The notes below the pieces were generated by a model. That model saw only the letters and a program-made list of their open reading frames with translations, did no database searches and was not told where the DNA came from. Of a stretch of 64,000 nt of DNA, positions 52,956 to 62,449 are shown one piece after another. Source of the DNA: Moorena producens 3L (lineage in GTDB: Bacteria; Cyanobacteriota; Cyanobacteriia; Cyanobacteriales; Coleofasciculaceae); NCBI RefSeq assembly GCF_000211815.1, contig NZ_GL890825.1:255398-319397 (forward strand), in the 5' to 3' direction. Each line of letters opens with the position of its first letter. Position 1 is the stretch's first letter. The position numbers and the translations under genes are program-made.

Positions 52956-55397
52956 ATGGGCGACGATTTGGCTGTGAAAATAAGGCGTGCAGGGATGAAA
53001 GACAGTTTAGATCAGATGAGCGAGAATATACAAAAATTTTCTACCTTAGTAGACCTGCTACGTTACCGAGCAATACACCAGCCGGATCAGATAATCTATA
53101 CATTTCTACTGAACGGGGAAACCCCAGACCGCTACCTTACCCATAAACAGTTAGACAACCACGCCCAAGCGATCGCATCCGAGCTTCTACACCAGAACGC
53201 TAAAGGGGAGCGAGCGTTGCTACTCTATCCACCCGGTTTAGAGTTTATCACAGCCTTCTTCGGCTGCTTGTATGCGGGAGTGTTAGCCGTTCCTGCTTAT
53301 CCCCCCCGCTCCAATCAAAATTTGTCCAGGCTAGAGGCAATTGTGGCAGATGCTCAGGCCAAATTTGCCCTCACTACTACCCCTCTATTAGAGAAAATAG
53401 AGACTCAGCTAGCTGAAAATTCCGCCAACAAGCAACTGAAGTGGCTGGCTACTGACAATCTGCCTACGCACCAGGAATCCGATTGGCAGCACCCGGACTC
53501 TAAGGGTCGCGTCGCGCGTGACCCGCGCGCTAAGACACAACCGCCCGTGCGCCAAACAAGCAACACCCTGGCTTTTCTACAGTACACCTCTGGCTCAACG
53601 GGTAAACCCAAAGGAGTGATGGTTAGCCACGGGAATTTGTTATACAACTCAGCTTTGATTAATCGGTGTTTCCAAGATACACCCCAAAGCAGAGGATTAT
53701 CTTGGTTACCCGCTTACCATGATATGGGACTGATTGGCGGCATCCTACAACCCCTTTATGTTGGTCTTCCCATCATCCTGATGGCTCCAGTAGATTTCCT
53801 CCGCAAGCCTTACCGCTGGCTAAAAGCAATTTCAAAATATCAGGTGACTACCAGTGGTGCTCCGAATTTTGCCTATGAGCTGTGTGTGCAGAAAATTACC
53901 CCTAAGCAATTAGAAACCCTAGACCTGAGCAGTTGGCAAACGGCCTTTACTGGTGCAGAGCCGGTTCGAGCCTCGACATTAGAGCGATTTGCTCAAAAAT
54001 TTGCCCCTTGTGGCTTCCGTCGGGAAGCATTTTACCCCTGTTATGGCATGGCAGAAACCACATTATTAGTCACTGGGGGCTTGAAAGACCAACCTCCAGT
54101 GGTAAGGGAATTTGAAGGGGAAGCTCTTGAACAAAATCGAGTGGTTCCCGTGCCAGAAAATCGTCTCAATCAGTCTAATGGTCAGTCTAATGGTAATGTG
54201 CCGACTCGAATCCTGGTCGGGTGTGGGCGGACTTGGTTAAATGAAAAAATTGCGATCGCACACCCCCAATCCCTCACCCAAGTCGAAGCCGGTGCTGTCG
54301 GAGAGATTTGGGTAAAAGGGCCAAGCGTTGCTCAAGGCTATTGGAATCAACCAGAGGTGACGGAAAAAACCTTTAATGCCTATCTAGCTGATACCGGTTC
54401 AGGACCATGGCTGCGCACTGGTGACTTAGGATTTATCCAGGATGGTGAGTTGTTTGTAACAGGTCGTCTCAAGGATTTAATTATTATCCGGGGTCGCAAC
54501 CATTATCCCCAAGACATAGAATTGACCGTAGAAAAAAGTGATCCGGCTCTTCGCCCTGCCTATGGCGCAGCTTTTTCTGTGGAAGTGGAACAGGCTGAGC
54601 AATTGGTTATTGTCCAAGAAGTCTCCAGGAATTACCTGCGGAAACTAGATGTAGATCAAGTGGTTGAAGCCATCCGCAGTGCCATCTCCCAAGAATACCA
54701 GCTTCAAGTCTATGCTGTGTTATTGCTCAAGACCAATAGTATTCCCAAGACATCCAGTGGCAAAGTACAGCGCCATGCTTGTCGAGCTGGATTTCTAAAC
54801 AATAGCTTGACAGTTGTAGGGCAATCGAGCTTGGCGCAGCAGCCAACCATTGCCCCAACCAAACCAGAAAAAGAACCCACTACTAATACTATCGGCCTTC
54901 AGCAAACCCGCCATACACTTCAAAAGTGGATAGTAGATTGGCTAGCGCGAGAAACAAAACTTCCTGCCAGGTCTATTAACATCAGCAAGTCTTTTGCTGA
55001 TTATGGTCTAGATTCAGTAACAGCAGTCGAACTAGCTAATGATCTCGAAGAATGGTTAGGGGTGCCTCTGTCTCCTACACTGGCTTATGATTATCCCAAT
55101 ATCGAGTCCCTTGGCCAATATCTGGCCACAGTAAGTCAACAAAGCAACTCAAACCAGGGGGACAGCCCAAGAAAAATCGAACCGAGAGTGTCGAGTGCAG
55201 GTAGTGAGATGCAACAATTATGGGAGGCACAGTTCCAGAATCTGGATCGGTTCACCTCGACACCCTTTTATCGTTCACCGGTGACGGTTCAATCGATTTC
55301 CTCCAGTGGTGATCAAGAGGTAGACCAACTCTTAGCTGAGTTGGAAATGCTTTCAGAAGCACAAATCCAAGAAATTCTGGGAAAACCCATCAAATAG
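52956..55397 (+). CDS. Olefin synthase part 1: fatty acyl-AMP ligase with acyl carrier protein
   Basis: The 813-aa protein starts the terminal-alkene pathway: it adenylates a fatty acid and loads it on its own carrier domain. The FAAL domain (about 20-600) has LLYPPGLEFITAFFGCLYAG, AYPPR, YTSGSTGKPKGVMVSHGN (about 209), LPAYHDMGLIGG, CYGMAETTLL, RTGDLGF and RGRNHYPQDIE. The ACP (about 650-725) has DYGLDSVTAVELAND with the phosphopantetheine Ser. A short repeat-derived stretch (DSKGRVARDPRAKTQP, nt 53500-53550) is in frame near residue 185. The start may also be ATG 52995 or 53016. It lies 11 bp ahead of the PKS gene. In Synechococcus 7002 the whole pathway is one polypeptide. Confidence 0.92.
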   Translation: MGDDLAVKIRRAGMKDSLDQMSENIQKFSTLVDLLRYRAIHQPDQIIYTFLLNGETPDRYLTHKQLDNHAQAIASELLHQNAKGERALLLYPPGLEFITAFFGCLYAGVLAVPAYPPRSNQNLSRLEAIVADAQAKFALTTTPLLEKIETQLAENSANKQLKWLATDNLPTHQESDWQHPDSKGRVARDPRAKTQPPVRQTSNTLAFLQYTSGSTGKPKGVMVSHGNLLYNSALINRCFQDTPQSRGLSWLPAYHDMGLIGGILQPLYVGLPIILMAPVDFLRKPYRWLKAISKYQVTTSGAPNFAYELCVQKITPKQLETLDLSSWQTAFTGAEPVRASTLERFAQKFAPCGFRREAFYPCYGMAETTLLVTGGLKDQPPVVREFEGEALEQNRVVPVPENRLNQSNGQSNGNVPTRILVGCGRTWLNEKIAIAHPQSLTQVEAGAVGEIWVKGPSVAQGYWNQPEVTEKTFNAYLADTGSGPWLRTGDLGFIQDGELFVTGRLKDLIIIRGRNHYPQDIELTVEKSDPALRPAYGAAFSVEVEQAEQLVIVQEVSRNYLRKLDVDQVVEAIRSAISQEYQLQVYAVLLLKTNSIPKTSSGKVQRHACRAGFLNNSLTVVGQSSLAQQPTIAPTKPEKEPTTNTIGLQQTRHTLQKWIVDWLARETKLPARSINISKSFADYGLDSVTAVELANDLEEWLGVPLSPTLAYDYPNIESLGQYLATVSQQSNSNQGDSPRKIEPRVSSAGSEMQQLWEAQFQNLDRFTSTPFYRSPVTVQSISSSGDQEVDQLLAELEMLSEAQIQEILGKPIK

Positions 55398-55408
55398 TTC
55401 CTAGATCT

Positions 55409-58400
55409 ATGTTTCGATCTATGTTGCCAGTGGATGATATTGCTAAGCGGATTGCCAATCTCTCCCCCGAAAAACGCGCCCTTCTTGAGTTGCAGCTGCA
55501 AAAGAGGAAAGGGTTAAAAGAACCTATTGCTATTATCGGGATTGGCTGCCGCTTTCCAGGTGCCTCTTCCCCAAACTCCTTCTGGCAACTGCTCAAAAAT
55601 GGTGTGGATGCTATTACTGAAGTGCCACCAGACCGTTGGGATATCCAGAAATTTTACGACGGGGATCCCACCGCACCAGGCAAAATGTATTGCCGTTATG
55701 GTGGTTTCCTAGGGCATGTTGATCAATTTGATCCAGAATTCTTTGGCATTGCTCCTCGGGAAGCTACCTATATCGACCCCCAGCAGCGACTACTGTTGGA
55801 AGTAATTTGGGAAGCACTAGAGGATGCAGGCCAAGTGCCTAGCCAAATCAGTGGAAGCCAAACGGGGGTCTTTGTTGGCATTTCCACTAATGATTATGGT
55901 CAGCTGCTCCTCCAAAGTCCAGAGGTGGTGGATACCTATACCAATACTGGTGTAGCTTCCACTATGGCAGCTAATCGCATTTCCTACCTACTGAATTTAA
56001 AAGGGCCAAGTCTAACGGTTGATACCGCTTGCTCCTCATCCCTAGTGGCAATTCATTTGGCTTGTCAGAGTATATGGAATGGTGAGTCAACCCTAGCCCT
56101 AGCAGGGGGAGTGAATTTGATGCTAACCCCAGTGGTGACGGTTGGGTTGAGTAAGTTAACGGCTTTATCTCCTGATGGTCGCTGTAAGGCATTTGATTCC
56201 CGTGCCAATGGCTTTGTCAGGGGCGAGGGGGCTGGGGTGATAGTAGTAAAGCCCCTATCCAAAGCCCTGATCGATAAAGATCCAATTTATGCTGTGATTC
56301 GAGGCAGTGCGGTTAACCAAGATGGGCGCACTAATGGGCTAACGGCTCCTAGTAGAGATGCTCAGGAAGCTGTTCTAGTCTCGGCCTACCAGCAAGCGGG
56401 CATTTCACCGTCAGATGTGCAGTATGTAGAAACCCATGGAACCGGAACCCTACTGGGAGACCCGATTGAAGCGATGGCCTTGGGAAATGTCCTAAAACGC
56501 GATCGCCTTTGGCGCGGCTTCGCCGATCGCGAAGCGGTTCTTTTGGAACATAACTCTGATAACAACTCTGATAACAACTCTGATAACAACTCTGATAACT
56601 ACGGTGCGTTATCCGGTGCGTTATCCGGTGCGTTATTAACGCACCCTACCAACAAGCCTGTTGCTATTGGCTCGGTCAAATCTAATATCGGTCATCTAGA
56701 AGCAGCTGCTGGTATTGCTAGTTTGATCAAAGTCGCCCTATCCCTCAAGCACCAAGAACTTTTACCAAGCCTCCATTTCCAGGAGCCAAATCCCCATATT
56801 CCCTTTGATGAACTGCCCCTGCGAGTACAGCAGCAGTGGGAGCCTTGGCCATGGGATGTTATTCCGCCATTTGCTGGTGTAAGTTCTTTCGGTTTTGGAG
56901 GAACCAATGCTCATGTGGTGCTACAAGGAGCGCCAGACTTGACAAAAGCGACAAGTAATGATAAAGAAAAAAAATCTCAAGATCAAAACGATCAAGAGCA
57001 AAACTATCATCTATTTACCTTGTCTGCCAAAACGGCAACCGCCCTGCAAGCCCTAGGAAAGCGATACATAGACTTCATAGCATCTGAGCCATCAAGCACA
57101 CTGGCAGATATTTGTTTGACCAGCAATAAAGGGCGATCGCATTTTAACTATCGTCTAGCCCTCCTAGTCCAATCCACTGACCAGTTGCAGCAACAACTGA
57201 CCAAGTTGACACAAAGCGAAACGATTTCGGATAAAATAGCACAAAATAGCCCTACTCCCCCCGAAATCGTTTTCCTCTTTACCGGTCAAGGCTCTCAGTA
57301 TAGTGGTATGGGACGGCAACTCTACGAAACCCAACCAATATTTGCTGGCTATCTCGACCAATGCGCCGAAATTCTGCAATCCTATTTAGAACAGCCGTTA
57401 CTGGATGTGCTGTATGCGGAAATCTTCAGCGACAACAGTGACAACTCAACATTAAATCAAACGGCCTACACCCAACCAGCATTATTTGCTCTAGAATACT
57501 CCCTGGCTCAGTTATGGCGGTCTTGGGGCATCGAACCAACCGTGGTTATGGGTCATAGTGTTGGGGAATATGTGGCAGCAACTGTAGCAGGAGTCTTTAG
57601 CTTAGAAGATGGGCTAAAGCTGATTGCCCAAAGAGCGCGTTTGATGCAACAGTTGCCAGAAGGTGGTGAGATGGCGGTGGTGTTGACCAATGAGCAGCAG
57701 GTAACTGAGGCAATTCAAGCCCTATCCGACAAAGTCTCAATCGCTGCCATTAACGGTCCGGAAAATATTGTGATTTCTGGGGAAAGTGAGGCGGTTCAAA
57801 CCGTGATAGCCCGACTACGCTCTCAAAAGGTCAAATCACTAAAGTTGCCAGTCTCTCATGCCTTCCATTCTGCCCTCATGCAACCAATGGTGGCAGATTT
57901 TGCCCAGGTATTATCGGAAATATCCTTACATCCCCCGCAAATAGAGATAATCTCGAATCTAACTGGAAAATTAGCTACTGCCGCGATCGCTACGACCGAG
58001 TATTGGTGTGACCATGTCCGTGGGTCCGTTAAATTTTACCAGAGCATGGAAACCCTGTATCAACAGGGTTATCATCTGTGTGTGGAAGTAGGACCGAAGC
58101 CTAGCCTATTGGGAATGGGCAAAGCCTGCTTACCGAAAGGAAAGCTCACAGCTATACCAAGTTTGCGCCCAGGAAAACCAGATAGTCAGCAAATGCTGGA
58201 AAGTTTGGCAAGCCTATATAAACATGGCGCATCAGTAGACTGGGGAAGATTCCATCAGCATAACCCCGGTCGTCTAGTTTCCCTACCCACTTATCCTTTT
58301 GAACGGCAACGGTATTGGCTAGATACCACTTCAGTAAAACCATTATCCCCGATTTCCTATGGCCAACTATCCACTCCCTCCTATGGGGATTGGTTGTATG

Positions 58401-61400
58401 AGATAGCATGGCGACCTAAGGATGTAGATTCATCTGATGTATCTACTGATATATCTACATCTAGTACAACTTGGTTGATTTTTGCTGATCAAGGCGGCTT
58501 TGGAGAAACATTTGGAGAAACATTAATTCAACAGCTGGAAGCAAAATGCCAAAAGGTTTTGCTAATTTCCCGTGGTTCAAGCTATGAACAATTACAAGCA
58601 AACCATTACCAAATTAACCCAGCGCAACCGCAACAGTTTCAGCGTCTGTTAGCTCAAGAAGTCGAATCCCTAACAGCAACATCTGTGATTGTGGTTCATA
58701 TGTGGAGTTTAGATACTCCCGCACTGGACGGATTCCAAACATTTCCCCTAGATGTAACCTTAGAAAACGGTTGTGGTAGTGTCTTGCATCTGCTGCAAGC
58801 TTTGGTGAAAGCAGAATTAGCTCAATCCCCCCGTCTGTGGTTAGTTACCGAGGGCACCCAACCGGCAGGTAAGACAAAAAAATCCTTACGGATTGCCCAG
58901 TCTCCCCTATGGGGTTTAGGTGCTGTTATTGCCCAAGAACATCCGGAACTCTGGGGAGGGATAATAGACCTAGAACCAAGCCAAGACTCAGCACTGAGCA
59001 CTGAGCAGCACTACCAAGAGCAATCATTAATGGTGCTCAAGCAGATATTACGGCCAGAGGGAGAAAACCAATTGGTTTTGAGGGATGGACAAACCTATGT
59101 GCCTCGACTGATTCATCAACAGCAACAGTCCCAACTTGCTAGCTCACCATTGCAGCTAAAACCAGATAGCACCTATTTAATTACTGGTGGTTTGGGGTCA
59201 CTGGGGTTAAAGGTAGCTGAATGGATGGTAGGCAAGGGCGCAAGGTATTTAGTACTGGTAGGACGAAGCCAACCAAATCCTAGGGCGTCAGAAATAATAA
59301 AGAAATTAGAAGAACAAGGTGTGATGGTAGTCCTGGAGCAGGTGGATGTATCCCAGGAAGCACAAGTTAGGGACTGTCTCAACAGAATTCAGGTTTCCCT
59401 ACCCCCCCTCAAAGGAATTATCCATGGTGCAGGGGTCCTAGAGGATGGGGTGCTGCTGCATCAAGATTGGGCAAAATTTGCCAAGGTGATGAAACCGAAG
59501 GTTGAGGGAGCCTGGAATTTACACAGGTTGACTCAGGATATAGCCCTAGACTTATTTGTACTATTTTCTTCGGCTACTTCTATCCTAGGTACCCCTGGTC
59601 AAGGAAACTATTCCGCAGCTAACGGATTTTTAGATAGCCTAAGCCATTATCGACAAGGCCAAGGTAGCCCAGCTTTAAGTATTAATTGGGGACCTTGGGC
59701 TGAGATGGGTTTAGCCGCTGGCGTCGGTAAACGGATGGCAATGCTGGGAATCGAGCCAATTCAAGCACCACAGGGATTACAGATACTCGAACAACTTCTT
59801 CTGGCACAAGATGGGGCTCAGGTGGGGGTATTACCGGTGGAGTGGTCAAAGTTAAAAGAACGACTACCGATAGAGTTACCGTTATTCCTATCAGAGGTAA
59901 TCACAACAGAAACACTACCGCCTCAGGGGGATGGGGAAAACGACAATTCTGGGATTTTTGATCAACTGCTCGCCAGTACAACAACCCAACGGGAAGAGTT
60001 ATTAAAAGATTACCTTAAGCAACAGATTGCTAAGGCTTTAGGGATAAGTCGGGAAATCTCAGGGTCGAGCAACCTGATGGATTTGGGTGCTGATTCCTTA
60101 ATGATTGTAGAGGTACTCAATTCTTGTAAGAAAGACCTGAAGATAACTCTTTATCCTAGGGAGTTTTATGAGCGACCAACGATTACGGCTCTAGCTGAGT
60201 ACTTGGCTTTGGAGATGGAACGGCTTCATCAGCCCCAGCCAACCCAAACCTCATTGACCACTACTAGTCTCTCAGATATTAAGAATTGGGCTAATCCTTG
60301 GGCATGGAATAACAATAGCGAACGCAATTTTACCAAACCCAGCCAGCGCAATCGGAGCATGGTGTTTTTGCTCTGTAGCCCTCGGTCAGGCTCTACGTTA
60401 CTGCGGGTGATGCTAGCTGGTCATCGGGATTTATTCTGTCCACCAGAATTACACCTATTGCCCTTTGACACTATGGCTGAGCGCAATCAATCCCTAGGTT
60501 CAACTCACTTAGGAGAAGGGTTAGCGCGAGCTTTCATGGAAATCATGAACCTAGATGCCGAAGCAAGTACAACACTGGTAGAGGAGATAACGGAGCAAGA
60601 TTGGTCAATTCAGAAGGTTTATGGCAGGTTACAGGAACTAACGGGTAAACGTACTCTTGTGGATAAGTCTCCTACCTATGCTGGCAGTCTGGAAACCCTA
60701 AGGCACGCGGAAGATTTATTTGAAGAAGCGAAGTATATTCATCTGGTACGTCATCCCTATGCTGTAATTGATTCGTTCGTGAAAAATCGGATGGATAAAA
60801 TCCTTGGTTTTGATGAGGTGGACCCTTATTGGCTAGCAGAGCAAGTTTGGACAACCTGTAACCGTAATATCCTAGACTTCTTCGAGGAAATTGCACCATC
60901 TAATCATCATTTAGTGTATTACGAGGAACTAGTCAAGCAACCTGCTTTGGTGATGGCAAAGTTGTGTGAGTTTCTGGGTATTCCTTTTGATGAGGCGGTT
61001 TTAGAACCCTATCAAGGTCAGCGGATGACCGATGGCGTTCATCCCCAATCCCTACCGGTAGATGACCCCAATTTCCGCAACCATAACCAAATTGATTCGA
61101 CTTTGGGAGAAGTTTGGCGGCAAATCCAGTTGCCCCGGCCTTTGGGGAAATTTGCGGAAGAGGTGGCGACACGGTTAGATTATCAATTGCCGTTACTGGT
61201 TGAACCTTCAGCCCAACCAGCCAACCTACCCGACTCGAACCCGAAGGGCGAACAACCTTCTAACCTTCAACCTTCTAACCTTCAACCTTCTAACCTTCAA
61301 CCTTCTAACCTTCAACCTCCTAACCTTGGCCAAAAGGCCACGCTACGCGAAGAACTTGAACCGATGCAAGAGTCTTATCTAGACGTGCGGGGTTTACAGC

Positions 61401-62254
61401 TTTGTCTGTGTAGTTGGGGTCCGGCGGATGGAGAATTAATCCTATGTGTCCATGGTGTGTTAGAACATGGAGCGGCTTGGGAAGAAATTGCCCGTCCCTT
61501 AGCAAGTATGGGATATCGAGTCGTTGCACCTGACCAGCGAGGCCATGGACTTTCCCAGCATGTAGGTATGGGAGGGTCTTATCAATTAATTGACTACTTA
61601 GGGGATTTGGATGCGATCGCCTTTGGCACGGCAGAGCCGAACGCAAAGGCACTGACAGACCAGCCATTTATTCTAGTCGGTCATTCCATGGGGGCTGTAG
61701 TTGCTGCCACCTTTGCCAGTGTCAGACCGGAAAAGGTCAAATCCTTACTATTGCTGGAGCCCGTGCTACCAGGAGAACAGAAGGACGATCAAACCGCTCA
61801 AAATATAGCAACCCACTTAGATTATCTAGCATCCCCACCCCAACACCAGGTCTTTGCGGATATCGAAGCTGCTGCTAATCGTCTGCGCCGCTTAACCCCC
61901 AACCTCTCTGAAGAATTAGCTTTAAAACATGCTCAGCGACTTACCGAACCTTTTGATGGTGGTGTACGTTGGCGCTGGGATCCAAGACTGCAAATTCGTA
62001 CGGGAATTGGTTTAAGTGGAACAGGTTTTAATCGGGATAAATACACACAGCTACTGAGTCAAATTAAAGCTCCCACTACCTTAGTTTATGGCAATAATAG
62101 CAACTTTAACCGACCCGAAGACCTAGCCTTACAACAAGCTGCAATACCTCACGCTAAAACAGTCAAACTATCAGGAGGACATAACCTCCATGTCGATGCA
62201 CCAGATGCTATAGTTGCAATTATCGCCGAAAAGCGATTAAACCTGAAAAATTAA
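55409..62254 (+). CDS. Olefin synthase part 2: PKS KS-AT-KR-ACP-sulfotransferase-thioesterase
   Basis: Domains in the 2281 aa are: KS (about 35-500; Cys in DTACSSSLVAIH at ~208, VETHGTGT, KSNIGHLEAAAG); AT (GQGSQYSGMG, Ser in GHSVGEYVAA at ~715); KR (YLITGGLGSLGLKVAEWM at ~1258); ACP (LGADSLMIVE at ~1561). Next come a PAPS-binding sulfotransferase (LLCSPRSGSTLLRVML at ~1658) and a terminal thioesterase (LVGHSMGAVVAATF at ~2091). The acyl chain is extended once, reduced to the beta-alcohol and sulfated. Hydrolysis with loss of CO2 and sulfate then leaves a 1-alkene, the chemistry established for CurM and cyanobacterial Ols. Oddities: 52 extra residues between the two catalytic His of the KS (nt 56494-56650), and a repeat-derived ST-TE linker (61204-61350). 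Confidence 0.95.
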   Translation: MFRSMLPVDDIAKRIANLSPEKRALLELQLQKRKGLKEPIAIIGIGCRFPGASSPNSFWQLLKNGVDAITEVPPDRWDIQKFYDGDPTAPGKMYCRYGGFLGHVDQFDPEFFGIAPREATYIDPQQRLLLEVIWEALEDAGQVPSQISGSQTGVFVGISTNDYGQLLLQSPEVVDTYTNTGVASTMAANRISYLLNLKGPSLTVDTACSSSLVAIHLACQSIWNGESTLALAGGVNLMLTPVVTVGLSKLTALSPDGRCKAFDSRANGFVRGEGAGVIVVKPLSKALIDKDPIYAVIRGSAVNQDGRTNGLTAPSRDAQEAVLVSAYQQAGISPSDVQYVETHGTGTLLGDPIEAMALGNVLKRDRLWRGFADREAVLLEHNSDNNSDNNSDNNSDNYGALSGALSGALLTHPTNKPVAIGSVKSNIGHLEAAAGIASLIKVALSLKHQELLPSLHFQEPNPHIPFDELPLRVQQQWEPWPWDVIPPFAGVSSFGFGGTNAHVVLQGAPDLTKATSNDKEKKSQDQNDQEQNYHLFTLSAKTATALQALGKRYIDFIASEPSSTLADICLTSNKGRSHFNYRLALLVQSTDQLQQQLTKLTQSETISDKIAQNSPTPPEIVFLFTGQGSQYSGMGRQLYETQPIFAGYLDQCAEILQSYLEQPLLDVLYAEIFSDNSDNSTLNQTAYTQPALFALEYSLAQLWRSWGIEPTVVMGHSVGEYVAATVAGVFSLEDGLKLIAQRARLMQQLPEGGEMAVVLTNEQQVTEAIQALSDKVSIAAINGPENIVISGESEAVQTVIARLRSQKVKSLKLPVSHAFHSALMQPMVADFAQVLSEISLHPPQIEIISNLTGKLATAAIATTEYWCDHVRGSVKFYQSMETLYQQGYHLCVEVGPKPSLLGMGKACLPKGKLTAIPSLRPGKPDSQQMLESLASLYKHGASVDWGRFHQHNPGRLVSLPTYPFERQRYWLDTTSVKPLSPISYGQLSTPSYGDWLYEIAWRPKDVDSSDVSTDISTSSTTWLIFADQGGFGETFGETLIQQLEAKCQKVLLISRGSSYEQLQANHYQINPAQPQQFQRLLAQEVESLTATSVIVVHMWSLDTPALDGFQTFPLDVTLENGCGSVLHLLQALVKAELAQSPRLWLVTEGTQPAGKTKKSLRIAQSPLWGLGAVIAQEHPELWGGIIDLEPSQDSALSTEQHYQEQSLMVLKQILRPEGENQLVLRDGQTYVPRLIHQQQQSQLASSPLQLKPDSTYLITGGLGSLGLKVAEWMVGKGARYLVLVGRSQPNPRASEIIKKLEEQGVMVVLEQVDVSQEAQVRDCLNRIQVSLPPLKGIIHGAGVLEDGVLLHQDWAKFAKVMKPKVEGAWNLHRLTQDIALDLFVLFSSATSILGTPGQGNYSAANGFLDSLSHYRQGQGSPALSINWGPWAEMGLAAGVGKRMAMLGIEPIQAPQGLQILEQLLLAQDGAQVGVLPVEWSKLKERLPIELPLFLSEVITTETLPPQGDGENDNSGIFDQLLASTTTQREELLKDYLKQQIAKALGISREISGSSNLMDLGADSLMIVEVLNSCKKDLKITLYPREFYERPTITALAEYLALEMERLHQPQPTQTSLTTTSLSDIKNWANPWAWNNNSERNFTKPSQRNRSMVFLLCSPRSGSTLLRVMLAGHRDLFCPPELHLLPFDTMAERNQSLGSTHLGEGLARAFMEIMNLDAEASTTLVEEITEQDWSIQKVYGRLQELTGKRTLVDKSPTYAGSLETLRHAEDLFEEAKYIHLVRHPYAVIDSFVKNRMDKILGFDEVDPYWLAEQVWTTCNRNILDFFEEIAPSNHHLVYYEELVKQPALVMAKLCEFLGIPFDEAVLEPYQGQRMTDGVHPQSLPVDDPNFRNHNQIDSTLGEVWRQIQLPRPLGKFAEEVATRLDYQLPLLVEPSAQPANLPDSNPKGEQPSNLQPSNLQPSNLQPSNLQPPNLGQKATLREELEPMQESYLDVRGLQLCLCSWGPADGELILCVHGVLEHGAAWEEIARPLASMGYRVVAPDQRGHGLSQHVGMGGSYQLIDYLGDLDAIAFGTAEPNAKALTDQPFILVGHSMGAVVAATFASVRPEKVKSLLLLEPVLPGEQKDDQTAQNIATHLDYLASPPQHQVFADIEAAANRLRRLTPNLSEELALKHAQRLTEPFDGGVRWRWDPRLQIRTGIGLSGTGFNRDKYTQLLSQIKAPTTLVYGNNSNFNRPEDLALQQAAIPHAKTVKLSGGHNLHVDAPDAIVAIIAEKRLNLKN
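56494..56650 (+). repeat. Stacked repeats in frame inside the KS domain
   Basis: A HIP1/TTTGGCGCGGCTTCGCCGAT palindrome is followed by four AACTCTGATAAC units (NSDN), then three GGTGCGTTATCC units and an AATAACGCACCCTACC end, the palindrome also seen near 19.87 and 22.27 kb. Together they add about 52 residues. Confidence 0.85.
61204..61350 (+). repeat. In-frame repeat block in the ST-TE linker
   Basis: An AACCCGAAGGGCGAAC unit is followed by CAACCTTCTAACCTT repeated about five times (NLQPS). A repeat A copy (CCTTGGCCAAAAGGCCACGC) and TACGCGAAGAACTTG close it. It lies exactly between sulfotransferase and thioesterase, where length is tolerated. Confidence 0.9.
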
Positions 62255-62449
62255 AAATTGAAAAGGTAACAAGTAACAGGTAAAAGGTAACAGCTAAATT
62301 TAACAATATCCATTACCAACTATAGCATTTTTCATAGCTATGAGGTACACATTATTTTTTCCCTATTGCCTCTTGCCTCTTGCCTATTGCCTATTGCCTC
62401 TTGCCTATTGCCTCTTCCCTGCTCCCTGCTCCCTCCGCTATACTAACAA
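62255..62449. repeat. Heptamer array between the PKS and the next gene
   Basis: GGTAACA units, then 62365-62415 TTGCCTC/TTGCCTA 7-mers and CTCCCTG units. No terminator hairpin was seen, so read-through into the 307-aa gene is possible. Confidence 0.8.
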
